Part shown: piece by piece, positions 44,709-54,418 of the stretch
How positions within the stretch are numbered: the stretch's first letter is position 1
How the letters are laid out: each line of letters starts with the position of its first letter
From: Chitinophagaceae bacterium UBA4407
GTDB lineage: Bacteria > Bacteroidota > Bacteroidia > Chitinophagales > Chitinophagaceae
Length of the DNA stretch: 64,000 bases
Reading direction: 5' to 3'
Assembly (NCBI GenBank): GCA_002390845.1
Contig: DGQT01000002.1
Location: forward strand, 61,477-125,476
Made by a program: the position numbers and the translations under genes
Notes under the pieces: model-generated
Database searches by the model: none
What the model was told of the DNA's origin: nothing
The model's input: only the letters and a program-made list of their open reading frames with translations

Positions 44709-46079
44709 ATGAAGCTTAAAAATTATATTCAACTTATTTGCATCTGCTGCATCACCGCAACATCCTGTAAAAAAATACTCGATACCGTTTCGCCAAACGA
44801 AGTAGGAGATAACACTATTTTCACTTCCGTTGCTGGCCTTCGCAATGCACGCATAGGTATGTACAATAACCTGCAGGATAGAAATTATTATGGTGGTTAT
44901 TTCCCCCTTATCTCGGAGTGTTATACAGATGATGGCACCACTGGCGGCTACGATGTAATAGACCTGAATGATATTGCTTACAAAACCGTGAGCCCAACAA
45001 ACATTTATATTGAGCAATCTTACAACGCCATTTACAACACGATTTATACCGCCAATAAGATCATCAATAACATTGATAAAGTTCCCGGCGTTGAAAGTGC
45101 CGAGCATGATAATATTCTTGCAGAAGCGTTGTTTATCCGTTCACTCGCCAACTTCGACCTGTTACGTTTCTGGGGCGAACATTGGGATAAATCTTCTGCT
45201 TACGGCATTTCGATTGCAACAGGAAATGATAATCCTTCTCAGGCAATAGCACGCAGTACAGTAGAACAATCTTACCAGCAAATCATCACTGATCTTAAGC
45301 AGGCTGCAGGTTTATTTAATAATTACCAGGGTAATCAGTATTCCTCTTTTTCCGCAGCAAACGCATTGTTGGCAAGGGTTTACTTATATCATGGAGATAT
45401 GAACGAAGCAGTAAATGCCGCAACTGATGTAATCAATGACGCAAATTTCGAACTATTTGGCCCGGATGATTTTCAAAAAATTTACACTAATAAATTAACC
45501 GCCGAAAGCATTTTCGAATTAAAATTTGATCCTCAAAATATCAGCGCATTCAATGCTGCAACATATTTACGGGATGATGCATTGCGCAGTGATGTAACCT
45601 TTATCGCTAATGCTGACCTGAATACTTTTTTTGAAAGCAGGCCCGATGATAAACGTGCACAATTGGTAGATTTTGTAAACAACGATGTGAGCATAGAACC
45701 CGATGGCCGCACACAGAAATACCGTGGCGAAACAACAAAAGACAATTCAGCATACATCATTCGTCTTGCAGAGGTTTATCTCATTCGTGCAGAAGCCTCT
45801 GGCCGTGAAGAAGGCCTTACTGATTTAAATACCATTCGTGAATCAAGAGGTATGAGCGATCTTACAACAGAAGATGTTCCGGACGATGAATCTTTTTTAA
45901 ACGCTGTACTCGATGAGCGCCGTGCAGAATTAAATTTCGAAGGTCACAGACTATTTGATCTTGCCCGTACAGGTAAAGTGGAAGAAGTGCTTGGTTCTGG
46001 TGTAAACCCGATCATGCCTATTCCGCAGCGCGAAATAAGTGCAACAAATGAAGTAGTAAAACAGAACCCTGGATATTAG
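44709..46079 (+). CDS. SusD/RagB family nutrient-binding outer membrane lipoprotein
   Basis: The 456-residue protein is the surface lipoprotein that caps the SusC transporter and binds its cargo. It has a lipoprotein signal (ending ITATSC, lipidated Cys about 18). An alpha-helical TPR-like part follows: NARIGMYNNLQDRNYYGGYF and ILAEALFIRSLANFDLLRFW, the latter being the SusD signature near residue 135. The C-terminal RagB/SusD domain has IRLAEVYLIRAEA, VLDERRAELNFEGHRLFDLA and IPQREISAT near the end. I chose the ATG at 44,709, because the 30 codons before it lack a signal and lie in the repeat. The gene is separated from susC by the 211-bp repeat but is probably in the same operon. Confidence 0.95.
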   Translation: MKLKNYIQLICICCITATSCKKILDTVSPNEVGDNTIFTSVAGLRNARIGMYNNLQDRNYYGGYFPLISECYTDDGTTGGYDVIDLNDIAYKTVSPTNIYIEQSYNAIYNTIYTANKIINNIDKVPGVESAEHDNILAEALFIRSLANFDLLRFWGEHWDKSSAYGISIATGNDNPSQAIARSTVEQSYQQIITDLKQAAGLFNNYQGNQYSSFSAANALLARVYLYHGDMNEAVNAATDVINDANFELFGPDDFQKIYTNKLTAESIFELKFDPQNISAFNAATYLRDDALRSDVTFIANADLNTFFESRPDDKRAQLVDFVNNDVSIEPDGRTQKYRGETTKDNSAYIIRLAEVYLIRAEASGREEGLTDLNTIRESRGMSDLTTEDVPDDESFLNAVLDERRAELNFEGHRLFDLARTGKVEEVLGSGVNPIMPIPQREISATNEVVKQNPGY

Positions 46080-46120
46080 ATCAAGTCGTACATCCAAAAT
46101 CAAAAAATCGTAAATCAAAA

Positions 46121-47482
46121 ATGCCCGTTTTCAAATCCATATTTCCATTTACACAAGAAGTAGTAGCCGAATACGAAATCATGTCTGCTGCCACGGTGAA
46201 TGATTGTCTTGCCTTATCCGAAAAAGCATTTCAACAATGGCGCAAAACCTCTTTTGCAGAACGCAGTGTGCTGATGTTGCGTGTGGCGGATATACTCATT
46301 GCCAAACGGGATGAATATGCAAACACCATAACATGGGAGATGGGCAAAACATTACGTGAAGCAAAAGCAGAAGTAGAAAAATGTGCCACAGCATGCCGCT
46401 ATTTTGCAGAACATGCAGAAAGTTTTTTGCAGAAGGTGGATATGCCTTCAGATGCTTCAAAAAGTTATGTGCGTTACGATCCCATTGGTGCCATCCTCGC
46501 CATCATGCCGTGGAATTTCCCTTTCTGGCAGGTGTTCCGTTTTGCAGCGCCTTACTTAATGGCGGGCAATGTCGGCTTATTAAAACATGCCCCCAATGTG
46601 TGCGGAACAGCGCTGGCAATTGAAAGTATTTTTATTGAAGCAGGTTTTCCTAAAGGTGTTTTTCAAACACTGATTGTAGATGTCGATGTGGTTGAATCCA
46701 TCATCAATCATGATATCGTTCAGGGTGTAACCCTTACCGGCAGTGAGTTTGCGGGTTCACAGGTTGGTGCCATTGCAGGCAAAGCCATAAAAAAATCGGT
46801 TTTGGAATTGGGCGGCAGCGACCCATTAATTATTCTCGAAGATGCAGACATGGAAAAGGCTGCACAGGTAGCAACATTGTCAAGAATGCAGAATGCCGGA
46901 CAAAGTTGTATTGCCGCAAAACGCTTTATAACGGTGGGCAAAGCCAAAGATGATTTCCTTCATCAGTTGGCAATACAAATTCAAAAATTAAAGCAAGGTG
47001 ATCCTTTTAATGAAGCAACAACAACCGGCCCAATGGCCAGGATTGATCTTGCAGAAAAGATAGAAAAGCAGTTAAAAAGTTCCATTCAAAATGGTGCGCA
47101 TTTGGTGCTTGGCGGTTCACGCAATGGCTGCAATTTTCAACCGGCCTTGTTGACCAATGTGCATCACGGCATGCCGGCGTACGATGAAGAAGCGTTTGGC
47201 CCAATGGCCGCTATTGTTGAAGCAAAAGATGAAAACGAAGCCATACAAATTGCCAATGATTCCCGCTATGGTTTAGGTGCGGCAATCTGGACACGCGATA
47301 TAGAAAAAGCACAGCAGATGGCTAAAGAAATAAATGCCGGTGGCGTGTTCATTAATTCGCTCGTAAAATCAGACGCTCGTTATCCTTTTGGCGGCATAAA
47401 AAAGTCCGGTTATGGAAGGGAGCTTTCATCATTCGGAATTAAAGAGTTTATGAATTTGAAAACAGTATATGTGGGTGCATAG
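46121..47482 (+). CDS. NAD(P)-dependent succinate-semialdehyde dehydrogenase-like aldehyde dehydrogenase (1)
   Basis: The enzyme oxidises an aldehyde, most likely succinate semialdehyde, to the acid with NAD(P). Its 453 residues match the short Sad/GabD group. Visible motifs are the cofactor-binding MPWNFPFWQVFR (about 127-138), the general base Glu229 in LELGGSDPL, the catalytic Cys263 in NAGQSCIAAKRF, and FGPMAAI. The end reads GGVFINSLVKSDARYPFGGI and KKSGYGREL, typical of the family. The gene follows susD by 41 bases, and the next gene is an aminotransferase, the order expected for a GABA-type breakdown route. The true substrate could be another omega-semialdehyde. Confidence 0.9.
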   Translation: MPVFKSIFPFTQEVVAEYEIMSAATVNDCLALSEKAFQQWRKTSFAERSVLMLRVADILIAKRDEYANTITWEMGKTLREAKAEVEKCATACRYFAEHAESFLQKVDMPSDASKSYVRYDPIGAILAIMPWNFPFWQVFRFAAPYLMAGNVGLLKHAPNVCGTALAIESIFIEAGFPKGVFQTLIVDVDVVESIINHDIVQGVTLTGSEFAGSQVGAIAGKAIKKSVLELGGSDPLIILEDADMEKAAQVATLSRMQNAGQSCIAAKRFITVGKAKDDFLHQLAIQIQKLKQGDPFNEATTTGPMARIDLAEKIEKQLKSSIQNGAHLVLGGSRNGCNFQPALLTNVHHGMPAYDEEAFGPMAAIVEAKDENEAIQIANDSRYGLGAAIWTRDIEKAQQMAKEINAGGVFINSLVKSDARYPFGGIKKSGYGRELSSFGIKEFMNLKTVYVGA

Positions 47483-47489
47483 TATTTTA

Positions 47490-47552
47490 TTGAACCGGCG
47501 AAGAAGTTTTTCATGGCATCATCGTTGCGTCGCACACTTGTACAGTTGATAC
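47490..47552 (+). repeat. Family A repeat, left arm core
   Basis: CATCATCGTTGCGTCGCACA and CTTGTACAGTTGAT lie between the aldehyde dehydrogenase and the aminotransferase. The in-frame ATG at 47,553 falls at the edge of it, which favours the later start at 47,595. Confidence 0.6.
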
Positions 47553-47594
47553 ATGAATGAACATAAATACAGCTTACAAATAAAATCTTGCTAT

Positions 47595-48914
47595 ATGGAA
47601 CATATTGCAGAAATGATCTCCAAAAAAGAGGAACTCTACCTGCGCAGAAAAAAACTGGTGCCAAATGGTTTGGGCATTTTCAATCCATCTTCTGTACAAT
47701 ACGCACATGGTGCAACCATGATTGATGCAGACGGAAGAGAACTCATTGATTTCGCTGGCGGTATTGGCGTACTAAATGCGGGCCATTGTCCCCCACCTGT
47801 TGTAAAAGCGATTCAAGAACAGGCTGAAAGGCTTATCCACAGCAGCTTTAACGTGGCGCTGTACGAAGAATACCTGGAGCTTGCAGAGAAAATGATTGAG
47901 CTTTTACCCCACGGCGACTCAACAAAAGTGATGTTCCTTAACAGTGGTGCAGAAGCCGTGGAGAACGCTGTAAAAATTGCAAGGCAGGCAACTAAGCGCC
48001 CAGCGATTATTGCTTTCGGCGGCGGCTTTCATGGAAGAACCATGATGGGCATGACGCTTACTTCAAAAGTAACTTACAAAGCAGGTTGTGGGCCATTTGC
48101 GCCGGAAGTATATAGGATCAATTTCCCCATATATCGCGTAAAAGAAGAAGCATTATCCGAAGAAGAATTCTCAGAAAATGAAATTCAAAAGCTCAAAGAA
48201 TTCTTTAAAACCTATGTACGTTCAGAAGATGTAGCCGCGATAATCATTGAGCTTGTTCAGGGGGAAGGTGGCTTTTATGTGGCACCAAAATCCTATATCA
48301 AAAAGCTTCGAAAGTTGTGCAGTGAAACCGGCATCATGCTCATTTTCGATGAAGTGCAAAGTGGTTTTGGCCGCACCGGTAAATGGGCTGCTTACGAACA
48401 TTACGATACCATTCCAGACATTTCTACCTGGGCAAAATCTATGGGCAGCGGTATGCCGATCGCAGCGGTAATGGGCAAAGCGCACATCATGGATAACGCA
48501 GGTCCCAGTACGATTGGCGGCACCTATGCAGGCAATCCTGTTTGCTGCGCTGCGTCGCTTGCCACGTTGAAATACATGGAGGAAATTGATATTAATGCAT
48601 TGGGTGTAAAGGTTGGAAATATTGTTCGTGCAAGATTTGAAAGCTTTCAGCAAAAGTTGCCCCTGGTAATAGGCGAAGTGCGCGGACTTGGTGCTATGCT
48701 TGCGTTTGAGCTTGTTAAAGACGGCGATTATAAAAAGCCAAATGCGGAACTTACTTCAAAAATCATCAATACCTGTGCAGAGCGTGGGCTTGTTGTAATC
48801 AGCGCCGGTGTGCATGGAAATGTGATACGCATTTTAAGTCCGTTGGTTATTGAAGATGCATTGCTGAATAAAGGTTTGGATATTCTGGAATCAGTCATTG
48901 AAGAGTTGGCATAG
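47595..48914 (+). CDS. Class III aminotransferase (4-aminobutyrate aminotransferase-like) (1)
   Basis: This PLP enzyme moves the amino group of an omega-amino acid such as GABA to 2-oxoglutarate, giving a semialdehyde. The 439-residue protein has the phosphate-binding NSGAEAVENAVKIARQATKR. IIELVQGEGGFYVAP follows, then IFDEVQSGFGRTGKW with the Asp that holds the pyridine nitrogen, and Lys281 in WAKSMGSGMPIAAV as the PLP lysine. It ends in the usual small domain. It is preceded by an aldehyde dehydrogenase that would oxidise its product. A second homologue lies at 53,062, so the two may have different substrates or directions. Confidence 0.92.
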   Translation: MEHIAEMISKKEELYLRRKKLVPNGLGIFNPSSVQYAHGATMIDADGRELIDFAGGIGVLNAGHCPPPVVKAIQEQAERLIHSSFNVALYEEYLELAEKMIELLPHGDSTKVMFLNSGAEAVENAVKIARQATKRPAIIAFGGGFHGRTMMGMTLTSKVTYKAGCGPFAPEVYRINFPIYRVKEEALSEEEFSENEIQKLKEFFKTYVRSEDVAAIIIELVQGEGGFYVAPKSYIKKLRKLCSETGIMLIFDEVQSGFGRTGKWAAYEHYDTIPDISTWAKSMGSGMPIAAVMGKAHIMDNAGPSTIGGTYAGNPVCCAASLATLKYMEEIDINALGVKVGNIVRARFESFQQKLPLVIGEVRGLGAMLAFELVKDGDYKKPNAELTSKIINTCAERGLVVISAGVHGNVIRILSPLVIEDALLNKGLDILESVIEELA

Positions 48915-48917
48915 AAA

Positions 48918-49155
48918 AGTTTTGTACCAAACAGCAGTGCATAAATGAAGCATCCGTTGCGTCGCACTCTTGTACGTTCTGTATGTTACGCGTCAACTCG
49001 AAACCTTTGAAGCAAGCTGCAGATTGCAATTAAAGCCGATTGAAAGAACGAACACAGATTGCTTCGTGCCTCGCAATGACGCAAAATGTTATTCAGCACA
49101 AGAGTGCGACGCAAGTAAAGCCCAATGGTAAATCAACAGTTGGGCTCATAAAAAA
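48918..49155. repeat. Family A composite repeat with half a family B palindrome inside
   Basis: The left arm has ATGAAGCATCCGTTGCGTCG and CACTCTTGTACGTTC (48,945-48,980). The right arm has GCACAAGAGTGCGACGCAAG, TAAAGCCCAATG and GTTGGGCTCATAAAAAATT (49,098-49,156). The interior contains CAGATTGCTTCGTGCCTCGC and AATGACGC (49,054-49,083), the right half of the ATTGCGAGG repeat. Confidence 0.75.
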
Positions 49156-49162
49156 TTGAATC

Positions 49163-50587
49163 ATGATACTAAATTATATCAACGGCGAATTTGTAAAAGC
49201 ACAATCTGGTAAAACAGAAAAGCTTGTCAATCCTGCAACGGAAGAAGTGATTGACGAGATGGCCTGGGGCGATACCGATGATTGCAAAGCAGCAATTGAT
49301 GCTGCACAAAGCGCTTTTAAAACCTGGAGCAAAACCAATATTTACCAGCGTGCAGTTATACTAAAAAAAGCAGCAGATATTATTCGCGCAAATGTGGAAG
49401 CATACGGCAAAGACACCGTAATGGAAAGCGGCAAACCCATGGCCGAAGCAAAAGGCGAATGGCTGGTATCGGCGAATTTATTTGAATGGTATGCAGAAGA
49501 ATGTAAACGTGCTTATGGCAAAACGATACCAGCGGCTCGCAATGATAAACGTATGATGACCATCTGGCAACCGATGGGCGTTGTAGGGGTAATTACCGCA
49601 TGGAATTTTCCATCTTATAATCCGGCACGTGCATGGGCAGCCGCACTGGCAGCGGGTTGTACCCTGGTAACAAAAGGGTCGGAATTTACGGCACTCACCA
49701 CAAACAATCTTGTAAAAGCTTTAATAGAAGCAGGATTGCCTGCGGGTGTGTTGAATAATTTAGTTGGAGAAGCTTCATCTATCGGGGACGAATTGCTTGC
49801 CAATGCTTTCGTTAAAAAAATAAGCTTCACGGGCAGCACCCGTGTTGGCAAAATCCTGATGGATGGAGCTTCTGCAACAAACACAAAGCTTTCTTTGGAG
49901 CTCGGTGGTAATGCGCCGGTGATCATTACACCCGATGTAAATGTGGAAGTATTAGCAAAATCATCAGTAATTGCGAAACTGCGAAATGCCGGCCAAGTTT
50001 GTGTGGCACCACAACGCTATTTTGTTCATGAAAAAATCTACGACCAGTTTTTAGCCATTGCTTCTGATGCAATTAAAAATATTAAAGTTGGTTATGGTTG
50101 GGAAGCAGATACCAACATGGGTCCATTGATCAATCAGCGTCAGCAGCAACAGGTACTGCATATTATTGAAGATGCTAAAAGTGGGGGCGCCGTTGCAACG
50201 GCCGGTAATATTCCATCGACAAAAGGTTGGTTTGTTGCACCAACTATTCTCACCAATGTTGATGCCCAAACTGAAGCGGTAAATAAAGAAATATTTGGGC
50301 CTGTTTTACCCATCATAAAATGGGATAATAAAAATGAGGTAGTTGAATGGGCCAATAATACACCCTATGGTTTAGCTTCTTATGTTTGGACGAATAACTT
50401 AAACGATGCCTTCTTTTATTCCGAAGCATTGGAGTTTGGAATGGTGGGTGTAAATGAATGGGCGCCACATGCAACAGAAGCACCATTTGGCGGATGGAAA
50501 CAAAGCGGGCTTGGTCACGAAAGCGGGAGTGAGGGATTATATGAATACATGGAAAAGAAACTGATCAGTTTTGGGGGAATGGTCTGA
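49163..50587 (+). CDS. NAD-dependent succinate-semialdehyde dehydrogenase-like aldehyde dehydrogenase (2)
   Basis: The 474-residue protein is a full-length GabD-type aldehyde dehydrogenase. It shows the cofactor site ITAWNFPSYNPARAW (about 136-150) and the site GSTRVGKILMDGAS. The general base Glu lies in LSLELGGNAPVII (about 243-255), catalytic Cys280 is in NAGQVCVAPQRYFV, and the end reads EAPFGGWKQSGLGHESGSEG. It differs clearly from the first copy at 46,121, so both are likely functional and not a recent duplication. It lies after the first aminotransferase and before the antiporter. Confidence 0.93.
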   Translation: MILNYINGEFVKAQSGKTEKLVNPATEEVIDEMAWGDTDDCKAAIDAAQSAFKTWSKTNIYQRAVILKKAADIIRANVEAYGKDTVMESGKPMAEAKGEWLVSANLFEWYAEECKRAYGKTIPAARNDKRMMTIWQPMGVVGVITAWNFPSYNPARAWAAALAAGCTLVTKGSEFTALTTNNLVKALIEAGLPAGVLNNLVGEASSIGDELLANAFVKKISFTGSTRVGKILMDGASATNTKLSLELGGNAPVIITPDVNVEVLAKSSVIAKLRNAGQVCVAPQRYFVHEKIYDQFLAIASDAIKNIKVGYGWEADTNMGPLINQRQQQQVLHIIEDAKSGGAVATAGNIPSTKGWFVAPTILTNVDAQTEAVNKEIFGPVLPIIKWDNKNEVVEWANNTPYGLASYVWTNNLNDAFFYSEALEFGMVGVNEWAPHATEAPFGGWKQSGLGHESGSEGLYEYMEKKLISFGGMV

Positions 50588-50624
50588 ACCTTGATTTGGG
50601 AGGATTAAATTGATGAAGAGGATT

Positions 50625-50705
50625 TGCTGAATAAGGTATCAGAACGTACAAGTGTGCGACGCAAGAATGTTTAATAGAATTAATAAAGATGGGTTCATAA
50701 AATAA
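50625..50705. repeat. Family A repeat, right arm
   Basis: AGAACGTACAAGTGTGCGAC, GCAAGAATGTTTAATAG and GATGGGTTCATAAAATAAC lie between the second dehydrogenase and the antiporter gene; short AAACTACAAAC-type tandem repeats follow. Confidence 0.65.
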
Positions 50706-50740
50706 CTTCAAACTACAAACTGTAAACTACAAACTTATAA

Positions 50741-52120
50741 ATGGACTACGGCGCACTGGCATTAATTCCACCACTTGTGGTAATTGTACTGGCTATTGTA
50801 ATGCGTACTTCTTTTGAACCATTATTAATTGGTTGTCTTTGCGGCTTTGTTATCATCAGCCTGCACAACCATACAAGTTTCTTTACCGACTTTGTAGAGT
50901 CAATGATGCGGGTAATTGGCGATCCAACTTCTGGCGGTTCTGTATGGGTAATTCTTGTTTGTGGTTTATATGGTTCTTTGATAGGGTTAATGGTTAGAAG
51001 CGGCGGTACCATTAAGTTTGGCGATTGGGCATTGACAAGAATTAAAACAAAAACCGGCGCATTAATGGGTGCATGGTGGCTGGGTATTTTAATATTTTTA
51101 GACGATTATTTAAGCGCATTAACCGTAGGGCTTTCCATGCGTAAAATAACGGATGCCTTTAAAGTACCACGCGAAACACTCGCTTATATTGTTAACACCA
51201 CCGCTCCGCCGTGGAGCGTAATTGCACCCATTTCTACATGGACGATTTTCATTGGTGCCCTGCTTGAATCATCGCATGTGGCACCGGCAGGTGAGGGGCT
51301 TTCAACTTACTGGAAAATGATCCCGTTTGTTGCTTATGGTTACATCAGTGTGCTCATTATTCCATTGTTTATTTATGGAATTCTTCCTTGGTTTGGCAGA
51401 TTGAAGAGAGCAAACGAACGTGCAGAAACAACAGGTAATTTATTCGGTACCGGCTTAACCATGAGTGGTGTATTAGACATATCAAGGCTTAACGAAAAGA
51501 AAGAATCGAAGGTGATATATTTCGTTTTGCCAATGGTTGTAGCGCTTGCTGCAACTATCTACTTTGACATAGACGCACTCAAAGGTGTAATGATCGCTGT
51601 TGCATTTACATTCATTTATTACCTTATTATTAAGCTCGGAACTTTTCAGCAATTAAGCGAAACCGTTTTCAGTGGTTTCAACAGTATGGTGTATGCGCTT
51701 GCTATTTTAATGATGAGTTATGTGCTTAAAGATGTGAACGATAAAATGGGGCTTACACAGTATGTATTAAATGCTGTGTCGCCTTATGTAAGTGGTCAAT
51801 TATTACCGGTAACTGTGTTTGCATCGCTGTCGGTAATCTCTGTAACAACGGGTTCCTCATGGGGTTTGTATGCAGTGGCCATTCCAATTGTGGTGCCTTT
51901 GGCGCAACATCTCGGCAGCAATGTCTTTGTTAATTGTGGCGCGGTGGTAAGTGCAGGTGTGTTCGGCGCAAACGCTTGCCTGTACAGCGATGCAACAGTG
52001 CTTACATCGCAAAGTACAGAGAACAGCAATCTCGATAACGGCCTTGCGCAACTGCCTTATGCATTCATCGCATTTGGATTAAGTTGTGTTGCGTATTTGT
52101 TGTTTGGTTATTTTATGTAG
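50741..52120 (+). CDS. Na+/H+ antiporter NhaC family membrane protein
   Basis: The 459-residue inner-membrane protein has about twelve hydrophobic helices. Its order resembles NhaC/ion-transporter-superfamily proteins: ALIPPLVVIVLAIVMRTSFE PLL at the start, SALTVGLSMRKITDAFK near residues 123-139, and NTTAPPWSVIAPISTWTIFI. The last helices, about 385-455, include FVNCGAVVSAGVFGANACLY, the paired-helix region of NhaC-type carriers. NhaC members exchange Na+ for H+ or carry organic acids or amines. Its place inside an amine/amino-acid cluster suggests a role in substrate or product transport, with sodium antiport as the default. There is no signal peptide beyond the first helix. Confidence 0.88.
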   Translation: MDYGALALIPPLVVIVLAIVMRTSFEPLLIGCLCGFVIISLHNHTSFFTDFVESMMRVIGDPTSGGSVWVILVCGLYGSLIGLMVRSGGTIKFGDWALTRIKTKTGALMGAWWLGILIFLDDYLSALTVGLSMRKITDAFKVPRETLAYIVNTTAPPWSVIAPISTWTIFIGALLESSHVAPAGEGLSTYWKMIPFVAYGYISVLIIPLFIYGILPWFGRLKRANERAETTGNLFGTGLTMSGVLDISRLNEKKESKVIYFVLPMVVALAATIYFDIDALKGVMIAVAFTFIYYLIIKLGTFQQLSETVFSGFNSMVYALAILMMSYVLKDVNDKMGLTQYVLNAVSPYVSGQLLPVTVFASLSVISVTTGSSWGLYAVAIPIVVPLAQHLGSNVFVNCGAVVSAGVFGANACLYSDATVLTSQSTENSNLDNGLAQLPYAFIAFGLSCVAYLLFGYFM

Positions 52121-52122
52121 GA

Positions 52123-52200
52123 AGATTTTTTTGGGCCGGGCAATAGAATATGAATGAAGCTTTTCTTGCGTCGCACTCTTGTACTGAAGACTGTAACGCA
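52123..52200 (+). repeat. Family A repeat, left arm
   Basis: TTTTTTGGGCCGGGCAATAG, ATGAAGCTTTTCTTGCGTCG and CACTCTTGTACTGAAG. Confidence 0.7.
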
Positions 52201-52220
52201 GCAGTTGAAATACAAAATAC

Positions 52221-52322
52221 AATGGAACACAGATAACACGGATTGAACGGATATAAAAGGATTAAAAACAAAAGAAAAAAATCTTAAAAAATCCGTGCCC
52301 GAAGGCAGTAAAAATCCGTGTG
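52221..52322 (+). repeat. Family H dispersed repeat
   Basis: CACAGATAACACGGATTGAA, CGGATATAAAAGGATTAAAA and AAAAATCCGTGTGC: the imperfect inverted ends ACACGGATT/AATCCGTGT mark an element common in Bacteroidota. The possible early GTG start at 52,295 for the next gene lies inside it and is therefore unlikely. Confidence 0.65.
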
Positions 52323-52339
52323 CTATAAAAAATTATTTA

Positions 52340-52987
52340 GTGGACTATAAAGAAACATTACAATCTGGAATTACAATAATTCCCATGCAAACGGAACATG
52401 CGGAACAATTAGAAGCATTGCAGTACATCGTTTTCCCTACATTGGCCGAAGAAGAAATTTTGCATGCAGATCAATACAAAAAGCATGTTGAAATTTTTCC
52501 CGAAGGGCAGTTTGTGGCACTGGATAATGATAAAGTGATTGGTGCAACAAGCACTATACGCTATCATTTCGATTTGAATAATAATGAGCACCATACCTTC
52601 TTCGAAATCATGGGTGGTGGTTGGTTTACCACCCATGAACCAAACGGCGATTGGTTATACGGAATGGATGTAAGTGTTCATCCGGATTACAGAAGCAAAG
52701 GAATAGCAAGGGCGCTTTATAGGGCACGGCATTATACCTGCAGACAATTAAACTTAAAAGGCCAGATCACCGTCGGCATGCTTAATGGTTATGCTGCCGT
52801 AGGCGATTCCATGAGCATAGATGAATACTTTCAGAAAGTAAAAAGTCATGAATTATTTGATCCTACCGTTTCAGTACAGGAAAAAGTAGGTTTCGAAATT
52901 GTGGGGTTAATGAAAGATTATTTAAACGACCCTACATGCGGTAATGCGGGTGCAGTAATTGTGCTGGATGTTTCAAAATCAATTTGA
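52340..52987 (+). CDS. GNAT family N-acetyltransferase (1)
   Basis: The 215-residue protein (GTG start at 52,340 chosen because the upstream frame lies in a repeat and the fold begins at ITIIPMQTEHAEQLEALQ) transfers an acetyl group from acetyl-CoA to an amine. The GNAT core is at about 20-140. VDSVHPDYRSKGIARALYRA-like sequence (MDVSVHPDYRSKGIARALYRARHY, about 113-136) contains the acetyl-CoA-binding R/Q-x-x-G-x-A motif. An N-terminal strand and a C-terminal extension follow. A role in modifying the amine or amino acid handled by the cluster is plausible. The ATG at 52,385 is an alternative start but would remove the first strand. Confidence 0.8.
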   Translation: MDYKETLQSGITIIPMQTEHAEQLEALQYIVFPTLAEEEILHADQYKKHVEIFPEGQFVALDNDKVIGATSTIRYHFDLNNNEHHTFFEIMGGGWFTTHEPNGDWLYGMDVSVHPDYRSKGIARALYRARHYTCRQLNLKGQITVGMLNGYAAVGDSMSIDEYFQKVKSHELFDPTVSVQEKVGFEIVGLMKDYLNDPTCGNAGAVIVLDVSKSI

Positions 52988-53061
52988 TGATTTGGTGATT
53001 TGACAATTTGAAAATGAGCGAAAAAAATCTTATTACTTACAACTTATAACTTACAACTTTT

Positions 53062-54408
53062 ATGAAATACATTCAGTTAAAAACAGAGATTCCTGGCCCT
53101 AAAGCAAAAGTAATGCTGGAACGCAGGGCCGCAGCTACTCCTAAGGGATTAGCGAAGTCAACAGAAGTGGTTGTTGAAAGAGCAGAAGGCGGTTTGGTGT
53201 GGGATGTTGATGGAAACCAACTGCTCGATTTTGCAGGCGGCATTGGTATGATCAATGTTGGCCATCGTCCGGAAACAGTGGTGAATGCTATAAAAGAACA
53301 GCTTGAAAAGTACATACACACCTGTTCATTGGTTACCACTTTTGAGCCATATATAGAACTGGCAGAAATGCTGAATAGCCTTACCCCAGGTGACTTCTCC
53401 AAAAAAACATTACTCTGCAATACAGGCACAGAAGCAGTAGAGAATGCGGTAATGCTGGCCCGTTACTATACCAGGCGGCCGGGCATTATTTGTTTTGAAG
53501 GCGCCTATCATGGAAGAAGTTTATTAACGCTTTCTTTAACCAGCAAATACAGTTTGTTCAAGAAAGGGTTTGGTTCTTTTCCCAGTGATATTTATCGTTT
53601 ACCAGTGCCCAATTTCTACCGCACGCCAAACGGTATGAGTGAAGCGGAATACCTTGATTGGAATATCAAAAATCTAGAGCATGCCTTTATTGCACAGGTA
53701 GATCCTGAATCGGTGGCTGCATTTATTATAGAGCCTGTGCTGGGCGAAGGCGGCTTTATTCAAATGCCTGCAGCCTTCATGCAAAAAATCCGTGAGTTGT
53801 GTGATAAATACGGCATCGTGATGATAGCCGATGAAATTCAAAGCGGCAGTGGCCGCACCGGAAAATTGTTTGCTATCGAACATACTGGCGTAGTGCCGGA
53901 TGTTATGACGATCGCAAAATCCCTTGGCGCAGGCATGCCGGTGAGTGCTGTGGTGGGTAAGGCAGAGATCATGGATTGCACACATCTTGGCGGCATAGGC
54001 GGTACGTATGGCGGCAGCCCTGTTGCTGCAGTTGCGGCAATAGAATCGTTGAAGATTTTGAGCTCCAGAGAATTTTTAGACAGGGCAAAGCATGTAGGCA
54101 ATCTCATAAAATCTACGCTTGACACCTGGAAAGAAAAATATGCATTAGTAGGGGATGTGCGTGCCATCGGCGCTATGTGTCTTGTTGAGTTTGTAAAAGA
54201 TAAAAGCAATAAAGAGCCCGATCTTGAAATTCCGCTCGAGGTATTGAAAGATGCAGTAGCACATGGCATTATTTTAATTCGTGCAGGTTTATACAGTAAC
54301 TGCATTCGCCTGCTCCCACCGATTGTAATGACCGACGAGCAACTGCATGAAGGCTTACAAGTGCTGGAAGATGCCATTGCAAGGGCACATGAGAAGAGAG
54401 GAAAGTAA
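53062..54408 (+). CDS. Class III aminotransferase (4-aminobutyrate aminotransferase-like) (2)
   Basis: The 448-residue PLP enzyme has the class III features LLCNTGTEAVENAVMLARYY and RRPGIICFEGAYHGRSLLTL. MIADEIQSGSGRTGKLF carries the Asp for the pyridine nitrogen, and the PLP Lys286 is in MTIAKSLGAGMPVSAVVG. It is of the same class as the gene at 47,595 but clearly different in sequence, with an N-terminal motif (IPGPKAKVMLERRAAATPKG) seen in GABA and putrescine/lysine aminotransferases. Together with the two aldehyde dehydrogenases it gives two complete transaminase/dehydrogenase pairs. Confidence 0.92.
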   Translation: MKYIQLKTEIPGPKAKVMLERRAAATPKGLAKSTEVVVERAEGGLVWDVDGNQLLDFAGGIGMINVGHRPETVVNAIKEQLEKYIHTCSLVTTFEPYIELAEMLNSLTPGDFSKKTLLCNTGTEAVENAVMLARYYTRRPGIICFEGAYHGRSLLTLSLTSKYSLFKKGFGSFPSDIYRLPVPNFYRTPNGMSEAEYLDWNIKNLEHAFIAQVDPESVAAFIIEPVLGEGGFIQMPAAFMQKIRELCDKYGIVMIADEIQSGSGRTGKLFAIEHTGVVPDVMTIAKSLGAGMPVSAVVGKAEIMDCTHLGGIGGTYGGSPVAAVAAIESLKILSSREFLDRAKHVGNLIKSTLDTWKEKYALVGDVRAIGAMCLVEFVKDKSNKEPDLEIPLEVLKDAVAHGIILIRAGLYSNCIRLLPPIVMTDEQLHEGLQVLEDAIARAHEKRGK

Positions 54409-54418
54409 ATGATATTTT